This document shows, in pieces, positions 1-8,422 of a stretch of 64,000 nucleotides of DNA. This DNA comes from Zeimonas sp046347945 (GTDB taxonomy: Bacteria; Pseudomonadota; Gammaproteobacteria; Burkholderiales; Burkholderiaceae_E). Where the stretch lies: assembly GCA_046347945.1 (NCBI GenBank), contig JAXMFB010000006.1:124001-188000 (forward strand), given 5' to 3'. The notes below the pieces were generated by a model that searched no databases, had not been told where the DNA came from, and saw only the letters and a program-made list of their open reading frames with translations. Position 1 is the first letter of the stretch, and every line of letters starts with the position of its first letter. A program made the position numbers and the translations under genes.

Positions 1-413
1 ATCGGCGCCTGCACCGACATGAACTGCGCCCACATCTCCGGGTTCGGCATGCCCTTGGCGTCGTAGAACCCCTTCGACTGCTCCTGCATCTTGTTCTGGA
101 TCTCGACGAAGGCCTGCATCGTCTTCTCGAGGTACGCGCCCATCATCCCCTGCATCGCGTGTCCGTAGAAGCGGATGATCTGCGCCAGCATCCCGGACGA
201 GAACAGCGGCGCGCCACCGGCCTCCTCCTCGAGGATGATCTGCAGCAGGATGCTGCGGGTCAGGTCTTCGTTGCTCTTGGCGTCGACGACCTTGAAGTCC
301 TCGTTCTCGAGCACCAACTGCTTGACGTCGGCGAGCGTGATGTAGGCGCTCGTCTGCGTGTCGTACAGGCGGCGGTTGGGGTACTTCTTGATCAGCCGGG
401 TGGCGTTCGCCAT
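1..413 (-). CDS. phaR: PhaR polyhydroxyalkanoate synthesis repressor (3' end outside window)
   Basis: The protein starts MANATRLIKKYPNRRLYDT, the characteristic opening of the PHB/PHA accumulation regulator domain (N-terminal DNA-binding part), followed by a region with the family pattern ILLQIILEEE and a methionine- and glutamine-rich helix (IIRFYGHAMQGMMG). PhaR of this family represses phasin (phaP) and its own gene and leaves DNA when it binds nascent PHA granules. Only the first 137 or so codons are inside the window; the C-terminus runs off the left edge. It lies 13 bases downstream of phaB and is the last visible gene of a phaC-phaB-phaR operon. Confidence 0.95.
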   Translation of the reverse strand, partial: MANATRLIKKYPNRRLYDTQTSAYITLADVKQLVLENEDFKVVDAKSNEDLTRSILLQIILEEEAGGAPLFSSGMLAQIIRFYGHAMQGMMGAYLEKTMQAFVEIQNKMQEQSKGFYDAKGMPNPEMWAQFMSVQAP

Positions 414-426
414 CGCGTCGTCTCCA

Positions 427-1164
427 TCAGCCCATGTGCAGGCCGCCGTTGCACGAGAAGTCGGCACCGGTCGTGAAGCCCGCGTCGTCGGTCGTCAGCC
501 AGCCGACGATCGACGCGATCTCCTCGGCCTTGCCGAGGCGCCTGACCGGAATCGTCTGGATGATCTTCTCGCGAACGTCCTCGCGCACCGCCATCACCAT
601 GTCGGTGGCGATGTACCCCGGCGACACCGTGTTCACCGTCACGCCCTTGCTGGCGACTTCCTGCGCCAGCGCCATCGTGAAGCCGTGCATGCCCGCCTTG
701 GCGGCCGAGTAGTTGGTCTGGCCGAACTGTCCCTTCTCGCCGTTGACCGACGAAATGTTGACGATCCGGCCCCAGTTGCGGTCGAGCATGCCGTCGATGA
801 CCTGCTTGGTCACGTTGAACAGCGAGTTCAGGTTGGTATCGATGACCGAACGCCAGTCGTCGAGCGACATCTTGCGGAACACGCCGTCGCGCGTGATGCC
901 GGCGTTGTTCACCAGGACGTCGACCGGTCCGATCTCGGCCTTCACCTTTTCGAAGGCCGCACGCGTCGACTCCCAGTCGGCGACGTTGCCCACCGATGCG
1001 TGGAACGTGTAGCCGGCCGCCTTCTGCTCGGCCAGCCACTTGGCGTGATCGCGGGTCGGCCCGCAGCCCGCGACCACGGTGTAGCCCATGTCGTGGAAAC
1101 GGCGGCAGATCGCGGTGCCGATCCCGCCCATGCCGCCCGTCACGTAGGCGATCTTCTTGCTCAT
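427..1164 (-). CDS. phaB: Acetoacetyl-CoA reductase PhaB
   Basis: A 245-residue short-chain dehydrogenase that should reduce acetoacetyl-CoA to (R)-3-hydroxybutyryl-CoA with NADPH, giving the monomer used by PhaC. The glycine-rich cofactor motif TGGMGGIG is at residues 9-16, NNAG near 86-89, the catalytic serine in NISS near 139, and the YxxxK pair is Y152/K156 (NYSAAKAG). I start it at MSKKIAYVTGG because AGAGGAAG lies just upstream; the frame stays open another 21 codons but that part is unlike the family. It sits between phaC and phaR. No phaA thiolase is visible, so it must be encoded elsewhere. Confidence 0.95.
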   Translation of the reverse strand: MSKKIAYVTGGMGGIGTAICRRFHDMGYTVVAGCGPTRDHAKWLAEQKAAGYTFHASVGNVADWESTRAAFEKVKAEIGPVDVLVNNAGITRDGVFRKMSLDDWRSVIDTNLNSLFNVTKQVIDGMLDRNWGRIVNISSVNGEKGQFGQTNYSAAKAGMHGFTMALAQEVASKGVTVNTVSPGYIATDMVMAVREDVREKIIQTIPVRRLGKAEEIASIVGWLTTDDAGFTTGADFSCNGGLHMG

Positions 1165-1272
1165 CGGTGTCTTCCTCTCGTTTGTAGGGAATGTCTCGGG
1201 ACGGGCGCGTGGCGGCCGACCCGGCATGCGTGCGACTGCGACTGACTTCCGCTGCTGCTGGCTCGCACCTCC

Positions 1273-3204
1273 CTATTCCGCCTTTTCCTTCACGTAGCTC
1301 CCCGGCGCCGGCTCGATCGGCCGGTAGCGCGAATTGCCCGGCTGCCTGGGGGCCGGCTTCGGCTCGCCCGTGAACGAGGACAGCCAGCGAGCCCAGTCGG
1401 GCCACCAGCTGCCCGGGTGGTCGGTGGCGGCCGCGAGCCAGTCGTCGGCGCTGTCGGGCAGCGAATCGCCGATCCAGTGATTGCGCTTGCCCCTGGACGC
1501 CGGGTTGATGACGCCGGCAATGTGGCCGCTGGCACCGAGCACGAAGCGCAGGGGACCCGACAGCAGCTTCGTCGACTCGTAGGCGCCGTGCCACGGGACG
1601 ATGTGGTCTTCGCGCGACCCGTAGAGGTAGGTCGGCACGCCGATCTCGCCCAGGTCGACCGGCACGCCGCAGCAGATCAGCCGGCCCGGCTCGCGCAGTT
1701 CGTTCTGCAGGTAGGTGTGGCGCAGGTACCAGCTGTACATCGGCCCGGGCAGGTTGGTGCTGTCGGAATTCCAGTAGAGCAGGTCGAACGCCGGCGGCGC
1801 TTCGCCCTTCAGGTAGCTGCTGACGACGTAGTTCCAGACCAGGTCGTTGGGGCGCAGGAAGTTGAAGGTGACGGCCAGCTCGCGTCCGTGCACCAGGCCG
1901 CCATGTCCGATCGTCGACTCGCGGTAGGCGACGAAGTTCTCGTCGATGAACACGCCGAGCACGCCGGGCTCGGAGAAGTCGAGGAAGGTGGTGAGCAGCG
2001 TCATCGACTCGATCCACTGCTCGCCGCGCGCCGCGAGCACCGCGGCCGCGCTGCCCAGCAACGTGCCGCCGACGCAGAAACCGAGCACGTTGATCTGCTC
2101 CTGGCCGCTGATCTCGCGCACGACGCGCATCGCCTGGATGACGCCGGTCTCGAGATAGTCGTCCCAGGTGAGATGCCCCTGGTCGGCCTTCACGTTCTTC
2201 CAGGACAGCATGAACACGGTATGGCCCTGCGCCACCGCGTACGCGACCAGCGAATTCTCGGGCTGCAGGTCGAGGATGTAGAACTTGTTGATGCACGGCG
2301 GCACCATCAGCAGCGGCCGTGCGTGGACCGTCGGCGTCGATGGCGCGTACTGGATGATCTGGATCAGCTCGTTCTGGTAGACCACCGCCCCCGGCGACGT
2401 CGCGACGTTGCGCCCCACTTCGAACGCAGTCTCGTCGGTCTGCGAGATGCGGCCCTTGTTCAGGTCGCCGAGCAGGTTCTGCATGCCCTGCCGCAGGCTC
2501 TCGCCTTTCGTCTCGATCAGCCGCTTCTGCGCCTCGGGGTTCGTCGCCAGGAAGTTCGCCGGGGACATCGCGTCGACCCACTGCTGCGTCGCGAAACGGA
2601 TCCGGTTGCGCGCCTGCTTGTCGCCCTCGACGGCATCGGCGAGCCGCTGCATGAACTCGGCGTTGAGCTGGTAGAGCCCGGCCGCCCAGGCGAATGGGCC
2701 GTGCTTCCAGGCGTCGCCTGCGAATCGCCGGTCGCGCGCGTCCGGAACCGGCGCGCCGCTCATCAGCGCGCCCAGTCGCTGCATGTACTCGGCCTGGATC
2801 TCGCCGAGGCGCTCGCCGGACAGATGCACGGGCGCGGGGCCCGCCCGCGGGACCGCCCCGCCCTGGGCGCCCTGCGCGGCCGCGTGCCGCTGCGACGGCG
2901 TAGCGCCGGCCGCGTGCGGTTCCCCTGTGCCCCGCGTGCCAGTGGGAGCGCCCCGGGCGGGCTTGGTCGCGCGCCGGGACGTCTTCCTGGCGGCTGGCGA
3001 TGCCTTCGTCGCCCGGCGCAGCGCCTTCGCGGCCTGTGGCGCTGTCTTCGGTGCCGGCGTGTCCGGCTCGGCGCCCGGCTTGCTGCGGGTCGGGCGCTTC
3101 GTTACCGGCGCCCCCGGGTTCGGCGGGGAAGCTGCAGCGGCGGACGCCCTCGTGTTGCGACGCCGCGAAACCGCGGCTGCCTTCCCTCGCGACGCATCCG
3201 GCAT
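1273..3204 (-). CDS. phaC: Class I poly(3-hydroxyalkanoate) synthase PhaC with a long basic N-terminal tail
   Basis: Polymerises (R)-3-hydroxyacyl-CoA into PHA at the granule surface. The lipase-like box GFCVGG places the catalytic cysteine at residue 377; the partner aspartate is D533 (GSREDH) and the histidine H561 (GASGHIAG), with spacing like class I synthases. The 643-residue length exceeds the usual 560-600 because residues 1 to about 125 are a low-complexity Ala/Lys/Arg/Pro tail (for example TKASPAARKTSRRATKPARG) before the conserved start near HLSGERLGEIQAEYMQRLG. No ATG lies closer to the conserved part, although a GTG near residue 126 exists. GGAGACGAGG precedes the ATG. First gene of the pha operon. 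Confidence 0.95.
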   Translation of the reverse strand: MPDASRGKAAAVSRRRNTRASAAAASPPNPGAPVTKRPTRSKPGAEPDTPAPKTAPQAAKALRRATKASPAARKTSRRATKPARGAPTGTRGTGEPHAAGATPSQRHAAAQGAQGGAVPRAGPAPVHLSGERLGEIQAEYMQRLGALMSGAPVPDARDRRFAGDAWKHGPFAWAAGLYQLNAEFMQRLADAVEGDKQARNRIRFATQQWVDAMSPANFLATNPEAQKRLIETKGESLRQGMQNLLGDLNKGRISQTDETAFEVGRNVATSPGAVVYQNELIQIIQYAPSTPTVHARPLLMVPPCINKFYILDLQPENSLVAYAVAQGHTVFMLSWKNVKADQGHLTWDDYLETGVIQAMRVVREISGQEQINVLGFCVGGTLLGSAAAVLAARGEQWIESMTLLTTFLDFSEPGVLGVFIDENFVAYRESTIGHGGLVHGRELAVTFNFLRPNDLVWNYVVSSYLKGEAPPAFDLLYWNSDSTNLPGPMYSWYLRHTYLQNELREPGRLICCGVPVDLGEIGVPTYLYGSREDHIVPWHGAYESTKLLSGPLRFVLGASGHIAGVINPASRGKRNHWIGDSLPDSADDWLAAATDHPGSWWPDWARWLSSFTGEPKPAPRQPGNSRYRPIEPAPGSYVKEKAE

Positions 3205-3243
3205 CCTCGTCTCCGCTCCCGCTCCGGCTCACCTGTTGCGGCC

Positions 3244-3271
3244 ATTCTGCACCGCGGGATGATTTTGTCAA
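3244..3271 (-). promoter_or_regulatory. Putative sigma70 promoter of the phaC operon
   Basis: On the minus strand TTGACA (3271-3266) is followed after 16 bases by CAGAAT (3249-3244), a perfect -35 and a four-of-six -10. Transcription would begin near 3237, about 33 bases before the phaC ATG. The 146-base gap between phaC and pgeF shows no other clear signal. Confidence 0.55.
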
Positions 3272-3350
3272 CGCAGCGCAGCGAAGCTAGGCGTAATCCC
3301 GCATCGATCGCCGCGGTCCGCTCGCGCACGCGTTCCGGGCGCGTGATCGA

Positions 3351-4211
3351 TCAGCGGGAATCGAGCCAGATCAGCGACGCCATGCGCCCGCTGATGCGGT
3401 CCCGGCGATGGGAATAGAAGCGTTCGTGCTCCTGCACCGTGCAGTGATCGCCGCCGCTCACGCGACTCACGCCGACGCTCGCAAGCCGGATGCGTGCCAA
3501 CCGGTAAAGGTCGGCCCGCCATTTGCCCTCGCGCGGGCCGGGCACGAAGGCCGCGGCGGCGTCGGGATCCTGGTCGCAGAACGCATGGAGCACGTCGTCG
3601 CCCACTTCGAACGCGCGAGGCCCGATGGCCGGCCCGAGCCAGGCGATCACCTCCGCGTCGCGCCCGGCCTGTTCGCGAAGCGCGTCGACACTGCGCTCGA
3701 CGACACCCGCTGCAAGCCCGCGCCAGCCCGCGTGCGCGACGGCCACCGCCCGGGCCCGCGTGTCGGCCAGCAGCACCGGCAGGCAATCAGCGGTCAGCAC
3801 GGCCAGCACGACGCCGGCCGCGCGCGTCACGGCAGCGTCGGCTTCGGGCTCGTACGCACCGTCCCCGCGCGCCTGTTCCGGGTGGTTCGTCGCGGCGACC
3901 GGGTCCGGCGCGGCGACGTGAACCGCCGTGCCGTGCACCTGTCGCAGCCAGCGCGGCGGCGACGGCAGCAACGCTTCGAGCCGCGCGCGATTGCGGGCGA
4001 CGTCCGCCGGCTCGTCGCCGCAGCGCGTGCCCAGGTTCATCCCGCCGGCACTGCCGTCGGCAAGCCCCCACGGGCCGCGGCTCACTCCACCGCGGCGGCC
4101 GGTGACGAACGCCTTGACGCGCAGCGGCGCGTCCCAGTCGGGCAGCAACTCGGCGATGCGGGCCCAGGCCGGAACGGCGGCGCTCTCGCGGGCAGGGTCG
4201 CTCGTGCTCAT
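3351..4211 (-). CDS. pgeF: Peptidoglycan editing factor PgeF (YfiH/LACC1 family, formerly polyphenol oxidase)
   Basis: A 286-residue protein of the YfiH/DUF152 family. The three metal-ligand or catalytic residues typical of the family are present: H93 in RQVHGTAV, C143 in TADCLP and H160 in AHAGWRG; the early VTGRRGGVS and GMNLGTRCGD motifs also fit. In E. coli, PgeF removes wrongly incorporated amino acids from muropeptide precursors; older annotations call it a laccase-like oxidase. Its ATG overlaps the rluD stop codon as ATGA, so the two are probably translationally coupled, an arrangement common in proteobacteria. Confidence 0.9.
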   Translation of the reverse strand: MSTSDPARESAAVPAWARIAELLPDWDAPLRVKAFVTGRRGGVSRGPWGLADGSAGGMNLGTRCGDEPADVARNRARLEALLPSPPRWLRQVHGTAVHVAAPDPVAATNHPEQARGDGAYEPEADAAVTRAAGVVLAVLTADCLPVLLADTRARAVAVAHAGWRGLAAGVVERSVDALREQAGRDAEVIAWLGPAIGPRAFEVGDDVLHAFCDQDPDAAAAFVPGPREGKWRADLYRLARIRLASVGVSRVSGGDHCTVQEHERFYSHRRDRISGRMASLIWLDSR

Positions 4212-5236
4212 CGTGATCCGTCGTCGGTGTCGAAGGGGGTCGCGGCCGCGCGCTGCGCCGCGCCGGCGTCGATCCCGGCCGCCTCGCACAACGCAACCAT
4301 GTCGGCCGGCATCGCCGACACCCAGCTTGCCACGCGCCCATCGGCCGGATGGCGCAAGCCCAGTTGCCACGCGTGCAGCGCCTGCCGGGCGAAGCCGGCC
4401 AGCGCGGCGCCACCGTACAGCGCGTCCCCGACCAGCGGATGCCCGATGCTTCGGAGGTGCACCCGGATCTGGTGGGTGCGGCCGCTCTCGAGGCGGCACT
4501 CGACCAGGCTCACGTCGCGCTCGTCGATCCGGCCGTAGGCCAGCACGCGATACCACGTGCGCGCGGCGCGGCCGCGCCCCGCCGGCACTGCGGCCATCCT
4601 CACCCGGGAGACCTCGTCGCGCGCGATCGCGGCTTCGATGCTGCCGCGCGCCGGGCAGCGGCCCACGGCCAGCGCAAGGTAGCGGCGGCCCATGCTGCGG
4701 TCGGCCAGTTGCGCGGCGAGTGCCGCCATGGCCTGCTCGGTCTTGGCGACCACCAGCAGGCCGCTGGTGTCCCGGTCGAGCCGGTGCACGATGCCGGCGC
4801 GGGGCAATGCGGCGAGCGCGGGTCGATGAAACAGCAGGCCGTTCATCAGCGTTCCGTGCCAGTTGCCCGCCGCAGGATGCACGACCATCCCCGCAGGCTT
4901 GCACAGCACCAGCAGTTGCTCGTCCTCGTGAACGACGTCGATCGGCACGGGCTCGGCGGCGAACGCACTGTCGGCCTCTCGCGGCTGCGGCTCGACGATG
5001 ATCGTCTCGATGCCGCGCAGCCGCGTCTTGCCGGGGAGCACGCGGTCGTCGCAGCGCACGGCCCCGAGCGCAATCCAGCGCTGCAGCCGGGTGCGCGAGA
5101 CCTCGGGCAGTCGCGAGGCGACGAATCGGTCCAGGCGCTCGCCGGCGGCGCCGGCCGCGTCGATCTCGACGGTCTTCGCCGGCGCAAGGTCGGGGTCGGG
5201 GAGATCTTCGGGGGGCTTGGCTATAATCGGGCGCAT
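4208..5236 (-). CDS. rluD: 23S rRNA pseudouridine synthase RluD
   Basis: A 342-residue RluA-family synthase, expected to make the pseudouridines of helix 69 in 23S rRNA. An S4 RNA-binding domain covers about residues 20-85 (RLDRFVASRLPEVSRTRLQRWI) and the catalytic loop HRLDRDTSG puts the essential aspartate at residue 154. RTHQIRVHL and GDALYGG follow as expected. I choose the ATG at 5236 (MRPIIAKPP), although the frame is open further upstream, because that extension would run antisense through the bamD signal peptide. The start shares its CATG with the divergent bamD start. Downstream it is coupled to pgeF. Confidence 0.93.
   Translation of the reverse strand: MRPIIAKPPEDLPDPDLAPAKTVEIDAAGAAGERLDRFVASRLPEVSRTRLQRWIALGAVRCDDRVLPGKTRLRGIETIIVEPQPREADSAFAAEPVPIDVVHEDEQLLVLCKPAGMVVHPAAGNWHGTLMNGLLFHRPALAALPRAGIVHRLDRDTSGLLVVAKTEQAMAALAAQLADRSMGRRYLALAVGRCPARGSIEAAIARDEVSRVRMAAVPAGRGRAARTWYRVLAYGRIDERDVSLVECRLESGRTHQIRVHLRSIGHPLVGDALYGGAALAGFARQALHAWQLGLRHPADGRVASWVSAMPADMVALCEAAGIDAGAAQRAAATPFDTDDGSR
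5222..5227 (+). promoter_or_regulatory. Consensus -10 box of bamD, seven bases before its ATG
   Basis: A perfect TATAAT lies within codons 4-6 of the divergent rluD. The usual 7-base distance to +1 puts transcription start on the A of the bamD ATG at 5235. No good -35 is seen 16-18 bases upstream, and no ribosome-binding site could fit, so the message would be leaderless. Confidence 0.55.
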
Positions 5237-6041
5237 GAGAACCTTAGTGTCCCGGCTTCGCATGCTCGGCGCGGTCGTATTCGTTTCGCTGGCCGCCTGC
5301 AGCACCGCCGATCCGCCCGACCCGACGATCGGATGGACACCCGAGCGATTATATGCAGAGGCCCGCGACGAGCTGGCGTCGGGCAACCGCCAGGCGGCGA
5401 TCAAGCTGCTCGAGAAACTCGAGTCGCGCTACCCGTTCGGCCACTGGGCCGAACAGGCACAGCTCGACATCGCCTGGGCGCAGTTCAAGGACAACGAACG
5501 GGCGCTGTCGCTGGCCGCGATCGACCGGTTCATGAAGCTGCACCCGAACCACCCGGCGCTCGACTACGCGCTCTACCTGAAGGGCCTGGTCAACTTCAAC
5601 GAGCAGGAGGGGCTGCTGGCCCGCTTCGGCAGCCAGGACCTCTCCGAGCGCGACCAGGCTGCGCTGCGCGAGTCGTTCGACGCCTTCAAGGAACTGGCGA
5701 CCCGTTTTCCCGACAGCAAGTACGCGCCCGACGCCGAAGCGCGGATGCGCTACCTGGTGAACTCGATGGCGCGCGGCAGGGTCCACATCGCCCGCTACTA
5801 CTACAGCCGCGGGGCCTACGTCGCAGCCGCCAACCGCGCCCAGGAAGTGATCCGCGACTACCAGGAAGCGCCCGCGCTCGAGGAAGCGCTCTACCTGCTG
5901 GTGCGCTCCTACGAGAAGCTCGGGCTGGACGACATGCGCGCGGACGCCGAGCGCGTGCTCCGGCGCAGCTTCCCCGACAGCGAGCTGCTCACGAGGGGCT
6001 TCCCGGAAGACGATCGCCGCTGGTGGCAGGTCTGGCGCTGA
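5235..6041 (+). CDS. bamD: Outer membrane assembly lipoprotein BamD
   Basis: A 268-residue lipoprotein of the BAM complex, which inserts beta-barrel proteins into the outer membrane. A signal peptide ends in the lipobox LAAC with the lipidated cysteine at C22, followed by TPR-type helices with the family motifs ESRYPFG, DIAWAQFKDNE, RFMKLHPNHPALDYALYLKG and LATRFPDSKYAPDA. The ATG at 5235 overlaps the rluD start on the other strand; a second ATG at 5262 (MLGAVVF) would still give a usable signal peptide. The 3' end overlaps dinG, which is convergent, by 53 bases. Codon 39 is TTA, rare in this genome. Confidence 0.95.
   Translation: MRTLVSRLRMLGAVVFVSLAACSTADPPDPTIGWTPERLYAEARDELASGNRQAAIKLLEKLESRYPFGHWAEQAQLDIAWAQFKDNERALSLAAIDRFMKLHPNHPALDYALYLKGLVNFNEQEGLLARFGSQDLSERDQAALRESFDAFKELATRFPDSKYAPDAEARMRYLVNSMARGRVHIARYYYSRGAYVAAANRAQEVIRDYQEAPALEEALYLLVRSYEKLGLDDMRADAERVLRRSFPDSELLTRGFPEDDRRWWQVWR
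5348..5353 (-). promoter_or_regulatory. Candidate -10 box of rluD inside bamD
   Basis: ATTATA on plus reads TATAAT on minus. It would start an rluD transcript near 5341 with a leader of about 105 bases. No clear -35 is visible. In bamD this stretch supplies the unusual codons CGA TTA TAT. Confidence 0.35.
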
Positions 6042-8121
6042 CCCCGGGCGCCCCGTCGCCGCAGAACCCGATCGCTTCGCTCTCGTCGCGGGTGAGCCGG
6101 AACGGCGGCAGGCTGGCCACGAGGCTGCGCCCGTAGGGCTTGTCGAGCAGCCGCTCGTCGCAGATCGCCAGGACCCCGCGGTCGGATTCCGACCGGATCA
6201 GGCGCCCCGCGCCCTGCTTGAGCGCCATCGCCGCTGCCGGCAACTGGATCTGCCTGAACGGATCGCCGCCGGCGCGGCGCATCGCGTCGATGCGCGCGCG
6301 CAGGATCGGGTCGTCGGGCGCCGCGAACGGCAGCTTGTCGATGATCACCAGCGACAGCTGCGGCCCGACGACGTCGACCCCCTCCCAGAAGCTGGCGCTG
6401 CCCACCAGCACCGGGCTGCGCAACGCGCGAAAGCGCTCGATCAGGACCAGCCGCGACGCCTGGCCCTGCACCAGCAGATCCAGGCCGAGCCCCGACTCGC
6501 GGATCCGCGTGCCCAGCAGCGCCGCCTGCTGCTCGACCATGCGCAGGCTGGTGCAGAGCACGAATGCGCGGCCGCCGTTGGCTTCGATCAGCGGCCATGC
6601 CGCCTCGGCGACCCGATTCGCGAAACCGGGCGAAGCCGGGTCGCCGCAGTGGCGCGGCACGTAGAGCAGCGCGCGGCGCGCGAAGTCGAACGGGCTCTCC
6701 CAGCGCAGCGTGCGCGCGCCCTCGAGCCCCATGGCAGCAACGAAGTGGTCGAAGCGGCCGGCGACCGCCAGCGTCGCCGACGTGAAGATCCACGCTCGCG
6801 GCGCCGATTCCCGGTGACGGCGAAAGGTTTCGGCCACCGAGAGCGGCGTTTCGTGCAGGGTCACGCCCGACTGGTGCACCTCGGCCCACAGGATCGACGG
6901 CGTCCCACCTGCCTCGCCCGCCTCGTCGCCGGCGACCGTTGCGCCGGCGTCGCGCTCGAGTCCGTCGAGCCAGCCCTGCAGGCGCTGGGCGAGTTCGAGC
7001 GCGCGCACGCGAAGGCGCGCGAGATCGCGGCTGCGCTCGGCCGCCGCGTCGAGTGCCGGCAACGCAAGGCTGCCGACGAGGGCCGCCACGGCCTCGCGCA
7101 ACGCCGCATGGCTGCGCAGCTGGCGCGCGTCGAGCCGTCCCGGGCGGCCCGCCGCCAGCCTGAGCACGCGCACCCCCTGCTCGATCGTCGACGCGGGCTG
7201 CGTCCAGTCGGCGGCGTCGCGCGCGTCGGCCAGGCCGACCCGCAGCAGGTCGCGCGCGAAACCGAGCAGCTGGCGGGTCGACACGCTGCGCCCGAAGAAC
7301 TGCGTCGCGATCTCCGGCAGCTGGTGCGCTTCGTCGAAGATCAGCGCATCGGCGCTCGGCAGCAGTTCGGCGATGCCCTCGTCGCGCAACGCCAGGTCGG
7401 CGCAGAACAGATGGTGGTTGACGACCACGACGTCGGCCTGCAGCGCCGCCTGGCGCGCCCGGAAGACGAAGCAGTCGGCTAGGTCGGGGCAATCCTGCCC
7501 CAGGCAGTTCTCGCGCGTCGAGGTGGCCCTCGCCCACGCCGGCGCGTCCTCGGGGATGCCCGGCGCCTCGGCGCGGTCGCCGCTCGCCGAGATTGCGGCG
7601 AAGCGCTCGATCCGCCGCAGGACCGCGACGTCTTCGCGCCGTTCGAATCGCCCCTCTTCGAGATTGCGCCGCAGGTGGTGGCGGCACACGTAGTTCGACC
7701 GGCCCTTGAGCAGCGCCATCGTCGTGCCGACCCCGAGCGCTTCGCGCACGCGCGGCAGGTCGCGGTGGAACAACTGGTCCTGCAGCGTTCGGGTGCCGGT
7801 ACTGACGAGCACCCGGCCGCCCGACAGCAGCGCCGGCACCAGGTAGGCGAACGTCTTGCCGGTGCCGGTACCGGCCTCGGCGACCAGCGTGCCGCCCGGC
7901 GCGCCAGGAGGCGCGCCGCCGTCGCCTCCGGCCTCGGCAGCCGCCGCGCCGGTGCGCGCCGGCTCCGCGGCCGAGGCGATCGCCGCGGCCACGGCGAGCG
8001 CCATCTCGCGCTGGCCCGCCCGCACGACGAACCCCGGCTGCGCGCGCGCCAGGGGACCGTCGGGCGCAAAGGCCGCGGCCACCGCGGCATCGAGCCGCGC
8101 AGCGGCCGCAGGGTCGGGCAT
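5989..8121 (-). CDS. dinG: DinG-family ATP-dependent DNA helicase
   Basis: A 710-residue superfamily 2 helicase related to DinG/YoaA and XPD. Walker A is AGTGTGKT near residues 83-90, the DEAH box is IFDEAHQLPE, and four cysteines in the VCRHH...CLGQDCPDLADC region fit a 4Fe-4S cluster. QGAGRLIRSESDRG is the typical motif VI. An Ala/Gly-rich stretch (about residues 52-76) separates the first conserved block from Walker A. It probably resolves R-loops and other DNA structures. Start ATG overlaps the stop of the upstream small gene by one base (TGATG). The end overlaps bamD tail-to-tail by 53 bases, so no separate terminator fits between them. Confidence 0.93.
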   Translation of the reverse strand: MPDPAAAARLDAAVAAAFAPDGPLARAQPGFVVRAGQREMALAVAAAIASAAEPARTGAAAAEAGGDGGAPPGAPGGTLVAEAGTGTGKTFAYLVPALLSGGRVLVSTGTRTLQDQLFHRDLPRVREALGVGTTMALLKGRSNYVCRHHLRRNLEEGRFERREDVAVLRRIERFAAISASGDRAEAPGIPEDAPAWARATSTRENCLGQDCPDLADCFVFRARQAALQADVVVVNHHLFCADLALRDEGIAELLPSADALIFDEAHQLPEIATQFFGRSVSTRQLLGFARDLLRVGLADARDAADWTQPASTIEQGVRVLRLAAGRPGRLDARQLRSHAALREAVAALVGSLALPALDAAAERSRDLARLRVRALELAQRLQGWLDGLERDAGATVAGDEAGEAGGTPSILWAEVHQSGVTLHETPLSVAETFRRHRESAPRAWIFTSATLAVAGRFDHFVAAMGLEGARTLRWESPFDFARRALLYVPRHCGDPASPGFANRVAEAAWPLIEANGGRAFVLCTSLRMVEQQAALLGTRIRESGLGLDLLVQGQASRLVLIERFRALRSPVLVGSASFWEGVDVVGPQLSLVIIDKLPFAAPDDPILRARIDAMRRAGGDPFRQIQLPAAAMALKQGAGRLIRSESDRGVLAICDERLLDKPYGRSLVASLPPFRLTRDESEAIGFCGDGAPGVSARPATSGDRLPGSPS

Positions 8122-8360
8122 CAGGCGGGTTCGTCCGGCACCAGTTGCATCTGCAACAGCGTGATCGCGTCCTTGATGCGCAGCTTGCGCTTCTTGAGCC
8201 GGCGCAGTTGCAGTTCGTCGAAGCGGGGCTGATGGCCCATCGCGGCGATCATCGCGTCCAGCCCCCGGTGCTCGAGCTGCAGCTCGGCGATGCGTTGCCG
8301 GATCGCGTCGGCGGCGAACGCGCCTGCGCTGGGCGACTCGGGGCCAGGGTTTTCGGTCAT
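8121..8360 (-). CDS. YdcH family small protein (DUF465)
   Basis: A 79-residue helical protein whose C-terminal half contains ELQLRRLKKRKLRIKDAI, the signature of the YdcH/DUF465 family found in many proteobacteria; the family has no firm function. I start at MTENPGPESPS (ATG 8360), which gives the usual family length of 70-80 residues; a longer start at 8426 is possible. Its stop overlaps the dinG start (TGATG), so the pair is probably co-transcribed. Confidence 0.8.
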   Translation of the reverse strand: MTENPGPESPSAGAFAADAIRQRIAELQLEHRGLDAMIAAMGHQPRFDELQLRRLKKRKLRIKDAITLLQMQLVPDEPA

Positions 8361-8422
8361 GACAGAGAGGTCGTTGCCGGGCTGGATCGACCTTGCATGA
8401 TACGTCGCAGGCTCGGCGAAAC

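Noticed and set aside
392..3271. A 959-codon minus-strand frame across phaB and phaC
   Set aside because: It is a shifted frame of two clear genes, is full of Arg, Gly and Pro runs and has no motif.
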